From: Whalleya microplaca
Lineage: Eukaryota > Ascomycota > Sordariomycetes > Xylariales > Xylariaceae
Length of the DNA stretch: 64,000 nucleotides
Direction: 5' to 3'
NCBI GenBank assembly: GCA_022497155.1
Contig: MU385758.1
Location: 248,001 to 312,000, forward strand
The notes below the pieces were generated by a model that was not told the origin of the DNA, ran no database searches, and saw only the letters and a program-made list of their open reading frames with translations. Of this stretch, positions 50,500 to 62,245 are shown one piece after another. The translations under genes and the position numbers were made by a program. Numbering within the stretch: the first letter of the stretch is position 1; each line of letters begins with the position of its first letter.

Positions 50500-53400
50500 C
50501 AGTATTTTTTAATTAATTTTAATAATTTTTATAATTTATTTTTATTTTTTTATTTATTTTACTCGTTGCTTTAGCTTTTTTATTTAATAAGGTATTAGAA
50601 AGCATTTTTTTTTTTATTAAAATAGTGCTACTTAATTACTTTAGTTTTATAAGTCTTGTAATTGCTTTTATTATTTATATTTTAATCGGCTTTAATTAGT
50701 TCTAGCGGGGGCCCTTATTTATGAAATAGATCTAATTTTTCGCGATCTTTAAAATATGCCACTAAAATAATTAGATGTATATTATAAGTATTAGGGATAT
50801 TAAAATAATATACAAGTGTTCCGATACGTTCGAGAACCTTTTATAGCCCTGCCTTTTATTAGGAGAATTTCTTAAATAGTTTTTCTAGCAAGTAATACCC
50901 GTTATAAAGCTTAAGGAAAACTTTATTTTCGATAGCAAACTTAGTTATACGGTGCTTCTAATCGTATATCCGTTTAGTTTTTACTGCTGTAAAATCTATG
51001 GCTAATTTAACATCCTTTCGTAAGTGCTCTCGTAAGGCCTTAATATTAGTAAAGTTAGGGCTTGCCGTATCGGTGATAACGTCTTTTAGGCTTAGCAACT
51101 TAAAGCTAAAAAGTTGCTTATGAGGTGTTGATTAAATTGCCTTTAAATAAGCGCTATTTAGATTTTATTGCAAAAATAGTAGTAATTTAAGCCAACTATT
51201 TTTTAGGTGTGTAAAATAGTAGTATTTAATATCTATTTTAACGGTTTACACTTTTCGCTCGGATAATTTATTTTTTTATAAGTAATAAGCTATAGTTATT
51301 AGTAATTTTATACTTAGGGCTTTTTAAATACCCTTTTAAAGATTAAATATAAATTTCTTATTTCGGTCCGATATAATCTCTTTGGGGATTTCCTAGTCGG
51401 ATAAAAGCAATTATTGCGTAAGAATTTCGGCCTAATCCTTAGCTATATATTTAATGTTGCTTAATATTAGCATAATTTTTTTCGAAATTACGTAAAAGAC
51501 TGGCATAATATAATCGAAATAATCTTTGTCGCTCCCTTATAGTTTTTATGGTAAGTTATCGGCTTTTACCTTAAGAAGTCTTATAATGAAATCGATTGTA
51601 ATCGTTTATATTAGCAATAAATCTTTAGGGCAAATTAGTTGGTAGTTTTTAGGCGGCTTTTTACGATCGGTTTAATAAAGTTTATATTTTAAATAATATT
51701 AAATATACTTTTTAATAAGATATATTTTCCGTACGATTATAAATCCTTACAAATCTTATAATATGCGCTTCTCGCTAAAGTAATGCTTATTATTATAAGC
51801 TATAGCTAGAATATCTTTAACTAGCGTATATGGGATATATAATTGTCGATTCCTTAATCGATTTACATTATATAAAAGACCGTGTTTTATTTCGAAAGGG
51901 TAGCTTATACGGGACAATACGCCCTATATTTCGTTATATCTCTTGCGAATGCCGGCAATAATCTGTGAGTATTTCGTATTTTTATTATAGGCTTTGTAGA
52001 ATTTCTTTCTAATACTAGTGTTTATGACTACCTTAGTTACTTTAGTTACGTTTTAAATCTTATCTAAAGTTGGTGGCTTTTCCGTCCGCTTAAGTTTTTC
52101 TTTAATGTTCTTCTTATTCTAAATGGTGCGTAATTTACTAAAAGCATTAGGTACGAAATTTAGTTTCTCTATTAAATAATATACCTAGAATTTATATTAC
52201 AATAAATAAATAAAAGAGTTAATTAGTCATTTATTAACGCGTTCCAATAACGAGGTATTTAATATGGTTTAATTTATAATTCCTTTTATAGCTATATAAT
52301 TTATTAAAACTATAACGGGCTTATTAAATAATTAAATAATTATGCGGAGCTTTTTCGTAGCCTAAATCAGGCAAGCTATCTTTAATTCTAATAGGCTATA
52401 TCTTATTTTTATATTAGACAAGCAGCAGCTAAGGTATATAATTAGTAAGATTTATATCGATAGTATAAGTATACCGGGATGCCATTCGTATCCGTCTTTT
52501 AGCTAAAATATTATAACCTTAAATCCCCGCTTAATGGACCTATTTATCTAAAAAAAAAAAGGTTTATTTAAATTATAGTAGTAAATTGCGGTCTCTTTAT
52601 AAATAAAATCCTATATAGCTTTAAAGGACTTAAGCTTCGCTTTAGTTAGTTCGTAAAACGTCGATTTATAATAAGCTTATTTTTTGCCTGGATTTTTATT
52701 TTCTACTTTCCCTACCTTACGCCCCTTCGCTAATAATGCGGTCTTGCGTTTTTATAAAGGGTCGGCCAGTTACGTAAAGTATAAAAAAAGCGGCTGTAAG
52801 AACCCGCTTGCGCTAAAATATTATTCGAAAGTTTTTAATTGCTGGGAAAAGGCGATATTCCGGAAGGCTGCTAGTTTTTTAGCTATAGTAGCTATTCCAA
52901 AAGTATTTATTTTAAATTTAAATAGCTTTATAAAAGAATACCCTACAAAGGATTTCTTAAGTAATATCGATACCCCTTTTTAAGTAAAAAACTTAAAAAT
53001 ACGGTTTAAATAAGTTAAGTAAGTTTTAATATTATCGGAAAAAATAATAATATCGTTAATAAACGCTCGGCAAAAATTTAAATGGGGGCGTAATAACTTA
53101 TTTATATACTTTTATATATAAGCCGGTAAGTTCCGAAATTTTATTAGGGCTATTATAAATCGCTTAAAACCTTTATAGCTAATTATAATAAACCTGTTTT
53201 AAAAATTCTTATAAACTTTAAATTAATAAAAAAATAATGTAGCGTTAATAACTATAATGTAATATTTCTCTCGTAAAAATGTAATTATTTTAAATTATAA
53301 AGGTAGGGGATAATTATCCGGCATAATAAGTTTATTTAGTTCGCGTAAATTAATAACTATTCTTCTTTTTAATGCTCCTTTTAATATACGCCATATTATA

Positions 53401-55400
53401 AAAAGTAAGTACGTAAAAGGGGTAAGATCTTTTACCCATTTTATCCGATCTTAAGTATGTAATTTATCGTATATATTATCGACTACTTTTTGGTCCTTTT
53501 TAAAAAGGGGGTACTTACGCGCGTTTAGTCGCTAATTTTGCTATCTTTCTATAAGTGGAATTTTTATTTGCTAGTTTTCGGGAATATCGATTATTCCTTA
53601 ATCAGTTTATAACTTCGGGTATTTACTAATAAAATCGCAAAGCTTATTTATATATATAGCGTTCTCTACGTAAATATATACTTTTTTTAAAGTTAATTTT
53701 TCTAAAAGGTTAGGTAGTTTTTTAATCCTTAATATCGTATAGATATTAGGTATATAGGGCTTTTTAAAATTGTCGTTATACGGGTTCTCCGATAGCGACT
53801 TCATTAGTTATATAATATTATAAACCGCGTCCGATAGCGGGGTATTACTAATAAAAGCTTGGGTGTTATTTAAAGGATTTAAGTATTTATGCTCTGCCGT
53901 TTTTATTATATTAATAAATAGATTTATACCAGGGTTATCGGAAATTACGTATAATATATCGGGGTTAATATTAAACTCTATATTTAGTAATATTACTATC
54001 GATATACCTGATATTTCGATATACTTAGGGTCCTATTATATAGCGTATATAAAGATATTTAAAATTATAATATAAGTAGGCATATTATTTCCTAAAACGG
54101 GGCTTATAAGGTTGCTAACCGCTTATATATAGTTTATAGTATTTAATTCGGGCATTACAGCTATTATCGCTATATTTATTACCGGTTTTTATATTAGGGA
54201 AATACTTACTAAAGAAATAACAAATATTATAAAACCTGCCGCTATTATTAAAGCTTTAAAACTTTTTTTCTGTATAATAACGAAATATTTGCTATCGATT
54301 ATTTCCTTTATTAAACCTATTTTAGTGCCTTTAGAAATAGTCACTTACTTATTTAATTTGTTCCGAGTTACGACTATTTATAGTATTTTAATATCGATAA
54401 TTATATTTATAGCTATAATATAGTATAACATAAAAAAAAAGCTGCGATTATTCGGTAATAGTTTATAGTTTATTTGGATATATGCGGACTCTTTTGATTA
54501 AAGCGTAACTTTTTTTATATTCGTTACTTTCTTTTTGTATAATTAACTGTATATAATACACTTAAAATCTACTATAAATCTATTAAATATACTAAATATA
54601 ATTATTAATCTTTTATAACTAATATTAGCTTTATATAAATTAAATATGTTATTTCTAATTAAGATATTAGGTTAAAATTTATCGTTTATAACCTATTTCT
54701 CCTTTATAAATTATATAAAGGTTAGTTGCCCCTTAGTGTCGTATTTTATAAAATAAAATAAAAAGCGTACCTAACCGAATAACTCGATTAATTCCTTCCC
54801 GATTCCTTTTAGTATTTTTAAGAACGGTATAATAAAATATTTAAAAGTTTCTAAACATTTTTTTCTAATTATTATTTATTTTATTTTTAAGTTAATATAT
54901 ATTATTATAATTAGGCTATTTAATTATACTTATATTTTAATATAAAAGTAAATATAACTAGATTTAAAATAAGTATTAAGAAAGTTTACGGGAGGAGTTA
55001 TTTTAATAATAGGTCTATTATTTATTTCCTCCGCTAATAATTTTTATATAATTTCCTTTTAAAGTAGCTTTAAAAGATTTAGTAATAGCTAAATTTATCC
55101 GGCTCTAGCGTTATTGTACGTCTTTAAATAATAAAATAGCTTATTCCGAAACGTAAAAACTTAATAATAATATTTATACGTTTATCGGACCGGATTTAAT
55201 AGGGATAGCGTTTAAATAATTTCCCTAGTCTTATTTAATAAATATATTTTCGCGTACTTTTTAAAGAGCTATAGCGTATTAAATATTATGTTATAATGTT
55301 TATAAGTTTTTAATACATTAAATACTAGAAATACTTATTTGTAGTTTAATATTATATCTAATTCGCTATTTTTATTTAACGAGACGCTTGACTTTTTTAC
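50500..55400 (-). pseudogene. Pol pseudogene of element C
   Basis: Minus-strand reading gives a Gypsy RT: the P-D-N-Y-P-L-P block near 53,320, then A-F-[V/I]-D-D-I with the first Asp now Asn (catalytic pair 53052-53057), then K-K-S-F-x-G-Y. RNase H lies around 52,350-52,650. The integrase zinc-binding start is near 51,770-51,810 (A-Y-N-N-K-H-Y-F, a His changed to Tyr). Open stretches at 52684-52983 and 53863-54075 (plus) are antisense shadows. Confidence 0.78.
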
Positions 55401-55449
55401 GCTTATATTATTAGTAAAATATACCTTATTACGTCTTTAGTTATAATTA

Positions 55450-56970
55450 CGACAATTATTTCCTTAATTAATATTACGTAATCGACTGTCGCGAGGTTAA
55501 TTGTCGCGTTAGTTAAAGTTTCGGTAATTAGGTTTATATATATCGAGATATCTTTTAGGCGCTTTATTATTATAACGTTTATTACCGTATATATTACCTC
55601 GACAATTATCGCGCGTATCGTTATCGCGTCTGTCGCGGTTATCTCGATTGCGGTTGCCTTAATCGCGATTATCTCAGTCGCGGTTATCTTAATTGCGGTC
55701 CTAATACTCCTAAATATCCGATCGGTATTTATTATCGGCGCGTCAGTTATTATTATCCCGATAGCGTTATTCCCTTTCGCGAATATAGTTATATTACCGA
55801 TTCTTTAATTAATAATAATTGCGATTATTATTTTATCGTAAGGTTTTAAAGTAATTTTATTAAAAACAATTATCTAATATTAATAAAGATAGTATATACG
55901 ATTTAATAATATATAAATAAATAATAGCGGCTAAATTAATTAATAATAGCTTAGACTTTTTTACTGCCTATATATATATAATAAGTGTTTTATTTTTTTG
56001 TAATACGCAAAAAAACTTTTTAATATCGAGAGATATTTATAACTATATTTATATTATTATTTTATACTAATTGCGATTATTTTTAGCTAGTATACTTATA
56101 GCTTATATATATTATAATTTCTTTTAAATATATTATACTAATATAAATTTATCTCGTATAATATCTTTAAGGATTAGGCTAAAATTTGTGAAGCGTTTTA
56201 TAGCAATTACGGGTTTTAATTATGGCTTTTAATTTTAATGTATATAAATTTTTGCGTCGCTACTGTATTAATTTATTATTCCATTATAAAATTGCTGCTT
56301 TATTTAATAATGTTTACTATAAAAACCGTATTTACTTCTCGTTATCTTACTTTATATTATCGTTCTCTAGAAATATATTAATTCGTTTTTAAAAGTTAAA
56401 AACGTTAATAAATATAAGGGTATAATTATTAATTATTATTCCGATATTATTCGGGTTATTATAGTATAGATTAAATTGCCTAATGTCCTCTCGCTTAAAC
56501 TTAAAAAAATTACTAAATCCTTATATATATTTATTTAAATCTTTAAATAAGGTAAAATTGCCAAACTATTTTTATCCCGAGCCTAAACTTAAACCTAAGC
56601 TTAAAAAACCGAATAATATATGCGCTCGCTAGTTTAAAGCTATATTTAGTGGCACTCCCGATAAAATTCCCTTTTATATACGCTAGAAGCCGATAAATTT
56701 GTTTAGCTTAAATATTATCGAAGTGATCTTATTAATACTACTTTCGATATTAGCTAAATATTTATTGATTTCTATAAATTGTTAGTTATTATTAGTAAAT
56801 TTTATATCTAAAAATTTAATTATTTCGGCATTATTGCCGAATTTTTTCGGTCGTATTAGTTAAGGAGGTGCGTTAAGGGTTTGCGAATTCTTATATTAAT
56901 TAGGCGGATTTTCTTCCTTATTGCTAGGGTCGGGCACTTTTTGCGGCTGCTCCGATATCGATATATTAGC
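55450..56970 (-). pseudogene. Gag pseudogene of element C
   Basis: Reads on the minus strand from a mutated start near 56,965 (ATG to ATA), beginning with a polar, proline- and asparagine-rich stretch. Toward its end, 55,600-55,700, it encodes an Arg-Asp/Asn repeat (RDNRDRRDND-like), a probable RNA-binding linker. Frames are broken by TAA/TAG. Confidence 0.65.
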
Positions 56971-57614
56971 GCTAATATAACAATTGCATAAATATATTGC
57001 CAATTTATAGCAGAAATAATATATTTTATATAATTAAATATAAATAAAAAAAACGAAATAAAAGAGGCGCAAATAAATTAGCGGTAAAAGCTGTATAAAA
57101 GTTCTTATGTACCTAAGTTCGGCAGGTTTTTTTAAACAGTAAAGCTACTATACGTACTTAAGTTCGGTATAGTATAAGCTTTTTTAATATTTATATATAA
57201 AAGGCTATATACCCAAGTTTTGTAACTATTTATACCAGGATCCGGGGGTGTAAATGTAACTTAGGTTTTAGTTTTACCTAAATTCGGACTTATTACTTAA
57301 CGTTACGGATAAAAATAATAAACTTGCCTAAAAGTTTATACGCGTCGCGTTAACGCAAATAGTTAAAAGTAAGAAAGAAATAATACTTGCGAAAGCTATG
57401 TATTAAATTAATATATAAAAGGTAATAGTGCGTAAATTATTTACTTAAGTTCGATAATTTTAACGCGTTTTCCGTTATTTACCCAAGTTCGATAACGAAA
57501 AAAAAAAAAAAAAAAATTTTTTCTTATAGAGATTAACTGAATGACTCCGTAGATAGTGGTCGGTTTTGGTTTGGTTTGGTGTCTATAATAAAAGACAAAG
57601 CAAATGCTACTATT
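56971..57614 (-). other. Leader of element C with repeated ACYYAAGTTCG motif
   Basis: About 640 bp between the LTR and gag. The plus-strand motif ACYYAAGTTCG or a close variant recurs at 57111, 57156, 57211, 57276, 57443 and 57481, always in the same direction. An A-run lies at about 57,498-57,516. No coding potential. Confidence 0.75.
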
Positions 57615-57817
57615 TAATATAAAAGATCAAGGGTGTATGAGAATAATATAAATTAATAAAAATGATAATAATAATAGAAGGAAAAACCCTTATAGTTATA
57701 GCCGAAGGCTGTAATTTCTAATATAGGTGTGTGCCTTATTTAATTTATTTATCTTATCTATAAGTGGGGTCACTAGGTGACCCCGCTACTAGGTGACCCT
57801 GCTGCTATAGCGTGTCA
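57615..57817 (-). repeat. LTR of element C (5' in element sense)
   Basis: 203 bp, same length as the LTR at 50114-50316. Contains the perfect palindrome GGGGTCACTAGGTGACCCC at 57766-57784. Confidence 0.92.
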
Positions 57818-58092
57818 CTTTTCTTATGGGATAAAATAATTAAATAGATTATAAAAAACGTATAACTGTTATTAATCAATAAAAAACCTTTTTTTTTATT
57901 AAGCCTAATCGATTAAAACATATAAAACAACGTAAGTTTATTAGAAAACATATAGAATTAAATAAAAAAAAAAGGCAGTTAAACTTAAGGCGAAAGCTTT
58001 TAAAAAGTAAATAAAGTAAATACTTTCCGCATTTATATTAATCAATTAGATTTTCTTATAATAAAAACATTTATAATAAAATCTAGGAAGGA

Positions 58093-58319
58093 TATTATAA
58101 GGCTAATATGCCGTAATATATATATATCGCTTATTTTTTTTTTTTACTCTCAAATAAAACATATATAATTTAGACAGCCTTATCGCCGACAATAAACACA
58201 TCTCTCCTTTCGATTAATAGCTATTATAAGTAACTCTTTTGTTTTATTGCCTCGATTACCTCCGATTAGCTAAGCTATAAAGTAGCACTTCCTTTACCCT
58301 GACACCCTATCCTAAGACA
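58093..58319 (+). repeat. 3' LTR of Gypsy copy 2
   Basis: 227 bp, begins TATTATAAGGC and ends CCTAAGACA, followed by the ATAT duplication. Pairs with 36680-36906. Confidence 0.92.
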
Positions 58320-60989
58320 ATATACTGCCGTTTATATTTTTATGCTTTTTTAATATTAAAACGTTAATTTTATTTTTGCTTTTATATTAAAACAGCTTAA
58401 TTACTACTTTATATATAGGATTCCCGTTTTTATTAATAATTAGTTCCTCCTAAAAATAATTTTATAAGTTTATAGGTTTATAAAAAATATTACTTTTTAA
58501 GCCTTTTATTTTAATATTATTAATTTTTAAATTTATAACTAATATTATTTCCGGGTTACGATTTTATAAATTAACTATTAATCGAGTAAAATTATAGTTT
58601 TATTTAAATTTTATATTTTTTTTAATTTTGCTATATTTATAAAAGTAATAATAAACTAATTTCCGAATTTAAATATTATATACCCTTATTTTATATAGAA
58701 ATTATAAGTAGGCTTAAATAATATTTTCTTTATTTATTTTACTTTCGGTAATTATATACCTAAAGAATGGGATATTTTTAATTTCGGGAATAGTTTAAAA
58801 ACTTCCGATAAAATATCCCCTAAATTAATTATTATATTACATTATGTCGTTACGGCTTAACGACGCTATTAAAGAATAGGTAATAAAAAAGTGGCCTAAT
58901 TTTCCGCAAAAGAAATAAGTATTTCAATTATACCTTTAAAATAATATCGGTTGTAATATATATCGACTATTTTAATCTTATCGGCTATTATATCTTTTAT
59001 ATCTTTTTTTTTTATTTAAAAGCCTAGCGCGATAAATATTAAAAAATATATCCCCTGCTTTACGTTTTTAAATATTTTATTAAGCAAAGGTTTTTTTTTA
59101 TAAAGCGTAATATTTTAATTTCGGTAATATTAATCGAAATTTTTTTATAAATATAATAAAATTCTCGTTAGCTTTAAACTATATAATAGATATTTATTTT
59201 ATAGACTTAATTAAATCTTTTATTTCGTTTAGTTAAGAAAATAAAGTCTCTTTTTTTAAAATAACTTTAGGCTATTTTAGGCTTATTAGTAATAAGCGGA
59301 ACTAAACCGAACGTTAATAATTAACCGATTTATTTTTATACTATCGATTAAGTAAAACCTATTAGATATTATAACTATTATAATTTATTAAGCCGATTAT
59401 AACATCCGCTTATATATATATAGCGTTTTAGGCTTTTTCGTAATCTAGTTCGAAAAGCTCGTTATATAATTTCGAGTAAAACTATATAATCTGTTTAATA
59501 ACTTTTTAATTAATTTTCTGTTATAAACTACTAACAAAAATAGCGTTTTATCCTTTAATTTTCCCTTATTTCCGGACGTTTTTTACCCGAACCGAATAAT
59601 TTAAAATATAATAATAAATTTCTATCGGTTTAAATAATCTGTTACTTTTTTCCAGGTTTTTTAACTGTTTTATAGAAATTTTTGTCTACTTTAGGTTACT
59701 AATTTTAAAATATCGCTTCAGAACTGCCTTTATTTTTTTTTAAATAGTAATACCTTTTAATAAAGTTTCGATTTATCGCTTATTAGTTTAATTATCTATT
59801 TAGTATAACATTTCCCTAATTTTAATATTATTTTCTAAGCCGTATCTATTAAATATATATATTATATTTTTGATTTAATTTATAATATTATTCCTATCGA
59901 ATAAAAGCTATAGGTAGTTTTAAAAATCTGGTAACGTAGCTATTACTGTGAACCTAGTTTCTCCAGTTATAATAAATCGCTTTTAATTAAAAGCTATATC
60001 TTAATCCGTAAGCTTTTTATCGATTTATACATCTTTCGTTATACTAAAAAATAAAGTCTTTTAGCTAATTATTTCTAATTAAATATTCTAATTATATAAT
60101 ACCGAGTCTTTTTTATTTTACTAATGCCTTTAATTAATAATAAAGTTAATAATTTTTTAATTATCGGTTAGTCGGAAGGATTTTTTTTTAATTATATCTA
60201 ATATAGTTTAAAATATTTTATCGTCCAACTGTTTTAATTTTTCAGTTATACTTAATTTTGGGGAAATATAATCTATTTTTTTTAATTATATTAGATTATA
60301 ATCCTATAATACTTTAGATATAAAATTATAACTATCCTTTAAGATATTAATAATAGCCTTAAAAGTTAGGAGATTTTTAAAGAAAATCTCGATAATAAAT
60401 CGCTAACCTAACTATTATATTATATTAATTAATTAATTATATAATAAAATTACCTATAGGCTAATTAGAAGCTTGGATATTATTTTTATTACTTAAATTT
60501 TACCTTAGTTTACTTTATAAATTTAAATTATAATATGTTTTTATATATTATTTGCTATATATTTTATAATTTTCTAATTTTTCTTAATTTTTTATATTAC
60601 TAATTTTTTTATATTTAACTTACTTTATTAAAACTTATGTTTTTTTATATTTTTATATTACTATATTCTTATATTTTTTATATTTTATATTTTTTATATC
60701 TTTATATCTTTATATTACTAGTTTATTAATATATATTATAAGTTTTTTATAAATCTTTTTATTAATCTATTTATTTTTAACATTACTTTTTTATTTTAAA
60801 TAATTGTTTATTATTAATTCTTTTTTTTAGTTAGTGCTTCTTTTTTATAAGTTCGGTTAATATAATAGTTTTAAGGGTTTTATTAAAGTCCTTTTCTTTT
60901 AGTTTTATCTTACTACTGCCTTTATTTAAACTATTCTTCTTAATTAATTAAAAAGGCAAAAAAGTTAAAGCCTATCCGGGGGAGCCAAA
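58320..60989 (-). pseudogene. Leader and gag pseudogene of Gypsy copy 0
   Basis: First interior block of copy 0, minus strand. Begins next to the LTR at 60990 with the primer site (60971-60987). The gag zinc knuckle remnant is near 58,880-58,935 (reverse complement of a GCGGAAAATTAGGCCAC-type sequence). It ends at the copy 2 insertion. Aligns with 23,452-26,120 of copy 1. Confidence 0.8.
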
Positions 60990-61218
60990 TATTTTAGGAT
61001 AAGGTATCGGGATAAAGGAGGTGCCACTTTATAACTTAGCTAATCGGAAGTAATTAAGGCGACAAAAAATAAAAAAATCACTTATAATAGCGATTAATCG
61101 AAAGGAGAGATATGTTTATTCTTAGCGACAAAGCCGTCTAAGCTATATATGTTTTATCTAAAAATAAAAGAAAAAGACAAGCGCTATATATATGCCACAG
61201 CACACTAGCCTTATAATA
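60990..61218 (-). repeat. LTR of copy 0 (5' LTR in element sense)
   Basis: 229 bp, plus-strand start TATTTTAGGATAAGG (TG changed to TA) and end TTATAATA. Followed by the duplication ATAG (61219-61222). Confidence 0.92.
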
Positions 61219-62017
61219 ATAGAGATTAGTTCGAAACTTTATTACATAAAAACTAGTTAAGGGCTCGAAATAAAACTCTAGGCCTTTTTATTACGCTCGG
61301 AAAACAGCTTAATAATTTAAACCTTAAATAAAGATCTACCGATAGTAGATTTTTAAGTAAGCTTAATAATAATTCCGGAACTTAAAACAGATAATTATAC
61401 TTTTATTTACTAGCTAAAAAGCGTTTATATTACTAAATACCTAAATTATATGCGATTTTATAATATGCTATTATTAAAAAAAGCGATAAAACTATTAATA
61501 TCCCGAAAAAGTTTTATATAGCCGAAATTAAAAAGCGTTTTAAGCTTTTTAGATAAAAAAACCTAGCAGATAGGATTTATTTTTAAAAATAGCAAATAAA
61601 ATAGGGCTTACGAAATAGGGGTAATCGAAAGGGTTAAAAGCCTAAAAAAAAATCCCAAGATTTAATAATCCCTAACCGTTTTATAAGAACGGTAATCGAC
61701 CCTATTAAGAATTTTAAGCTTAAAGGATTACCGGGCTTTTATATTATAATAGAATTTAAGAAATACCTACTTTCGGAATATACTATTGTCGATAATTATA
61801 AAGCTTTTTATTTAGTTAATAGCGCGGTATTAATAGTTTTAAAAAGCTTCCGACCTGCTTAAAATAATAAAGTAGTGGAAGCAGGCATTTCGAGCTTCCC
61901 TATTACTAAATAAAATAAAAGGATTTTCCCTAAAATCTTTTAGGTTAAAAAAGAAAGAAAGTTTTAAAATTTTAAATTTATTAACGTAATACTTATTAAG
62001 AAATTTTATATAAATAT
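61219..62017. mobile_element. Degraded repeat X, right part
   Basis: Continuation of the sequence interrupted at 16337. RIP-like composition. One plus-strand frame runs on from the left part across the junction through about 61,560, with only TAA/TAG stops. No recognisable domain. It is cut on the right by Gypsy copy 3. Confidence 0.5.
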
Positions 62018-62245
62018 TATCTTAGGATAAGGTATTAAGGTAAAGGAGGTGCCATTTCATAACTTTAGCTAATCGGAAGTAATTAAGGCGACGAAATAAA
62101 AAAGTCACTTATAACAGCGATTAATCGAAAGGAAAGATATATCTATTGTTGGCGACGAGGCTGTTTAAGCTATATATATTTTATCTAAGAATAAAAAGAA
62201 AAGATAAGCGATATATATATATTACGGCATATTAGCCCTATAATA
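62018..62245 (-). repeat. LTR of Gypsy copy 3 (3' in element sense)
   Basis: 228 bp, plus-strand start TATCTTAGGATAAGG and end TATAATA. Same family as the LTRs of copies 0-2. Confidence 0.9.

Larger units (their letters stand above)
50114..57817 (-). mobile_element. Element C: 7.7-kb Gypsy LTR retrotransposon
   Basis: 7704 bp, 203-bp LTRs at 50114-50316 and 57615-57817, perfect 5-bp duplication CTTTT (50109-50113 and 57818-57822). Coding order on the minus strand is leader, gag, RT, RNase H, integrase, so it is Ty3/Gypsy. Its LTRs, target choice and RT are unlike the main family. It lies inside the accessory region of copy 2. Mutated throughout, with a less damaged patch at 50,317-50,470. 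Confidence 0.92.
44300..58092 (+). pseudogene. Accessory region of Gypsy copy 2, split by elements B and C
   Basis: The downstream-of-integrase region equivalent to 30,850-34,789 of copy 1. Its pieces are 44,300-47,014, 49,456-50,113 and 57,823-58,092. Element B entered the third coding block at GCATT and element C about 660 bp further on at CTTTT. Confidence 0.6.
36680..58319 (+). mobile_element. Gypsy-type LTR retrotransposon copy 2, full length, carrying two insertions
   Basis: LTRs of 227 bp at 36680-36906 and 58093-58319 with target duplication ATAT (36676-36679 and 58320-58323). It interrupts the start of the copy 0 protease region. The interior without elements B and C is about 11.0 kb, the same as copy 1, and collinear with it. 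More heavily mutated than copy 1 in gag and pol. Confidence 0.92.
16338..61218 (-). mobile_element. Gypsy-type LTR retrotransposon copy 0, full length but split by nested insertions
   Basis: LTRs of 229 bp at 60990-61218 (5' in element sense) and 16338-16566 (3'), flanked by the 4-bp duplication ATAG (16334-16337 and 61219-61222). The interior lies in three blocks read on the minus strand: 60989-58320 (leader and gag), 36679-35017 (protease and start of RT), and 23224-16567 (RT, integrase, accessory region), about 11 kb in all. It is interrupted by copy 2 and copy 1, each of which duplicates ATAT. Differences between its LTRs are essentially all transitions. All coding frames carry many TAA/TAG, so it is dead. 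Confidence 0.9.

Noticed and set aside
52684..54075. Plus-strand open frames inside element C
   Set aside because: Shadows of the minus-strand RT, which carries the recognisable motifs.
57105..57495. CRISPR-like array
   Set aside because: Repeats are 11-12 bases, irregularly spaced, in a fungal retrotransposon leader. No array architecture.
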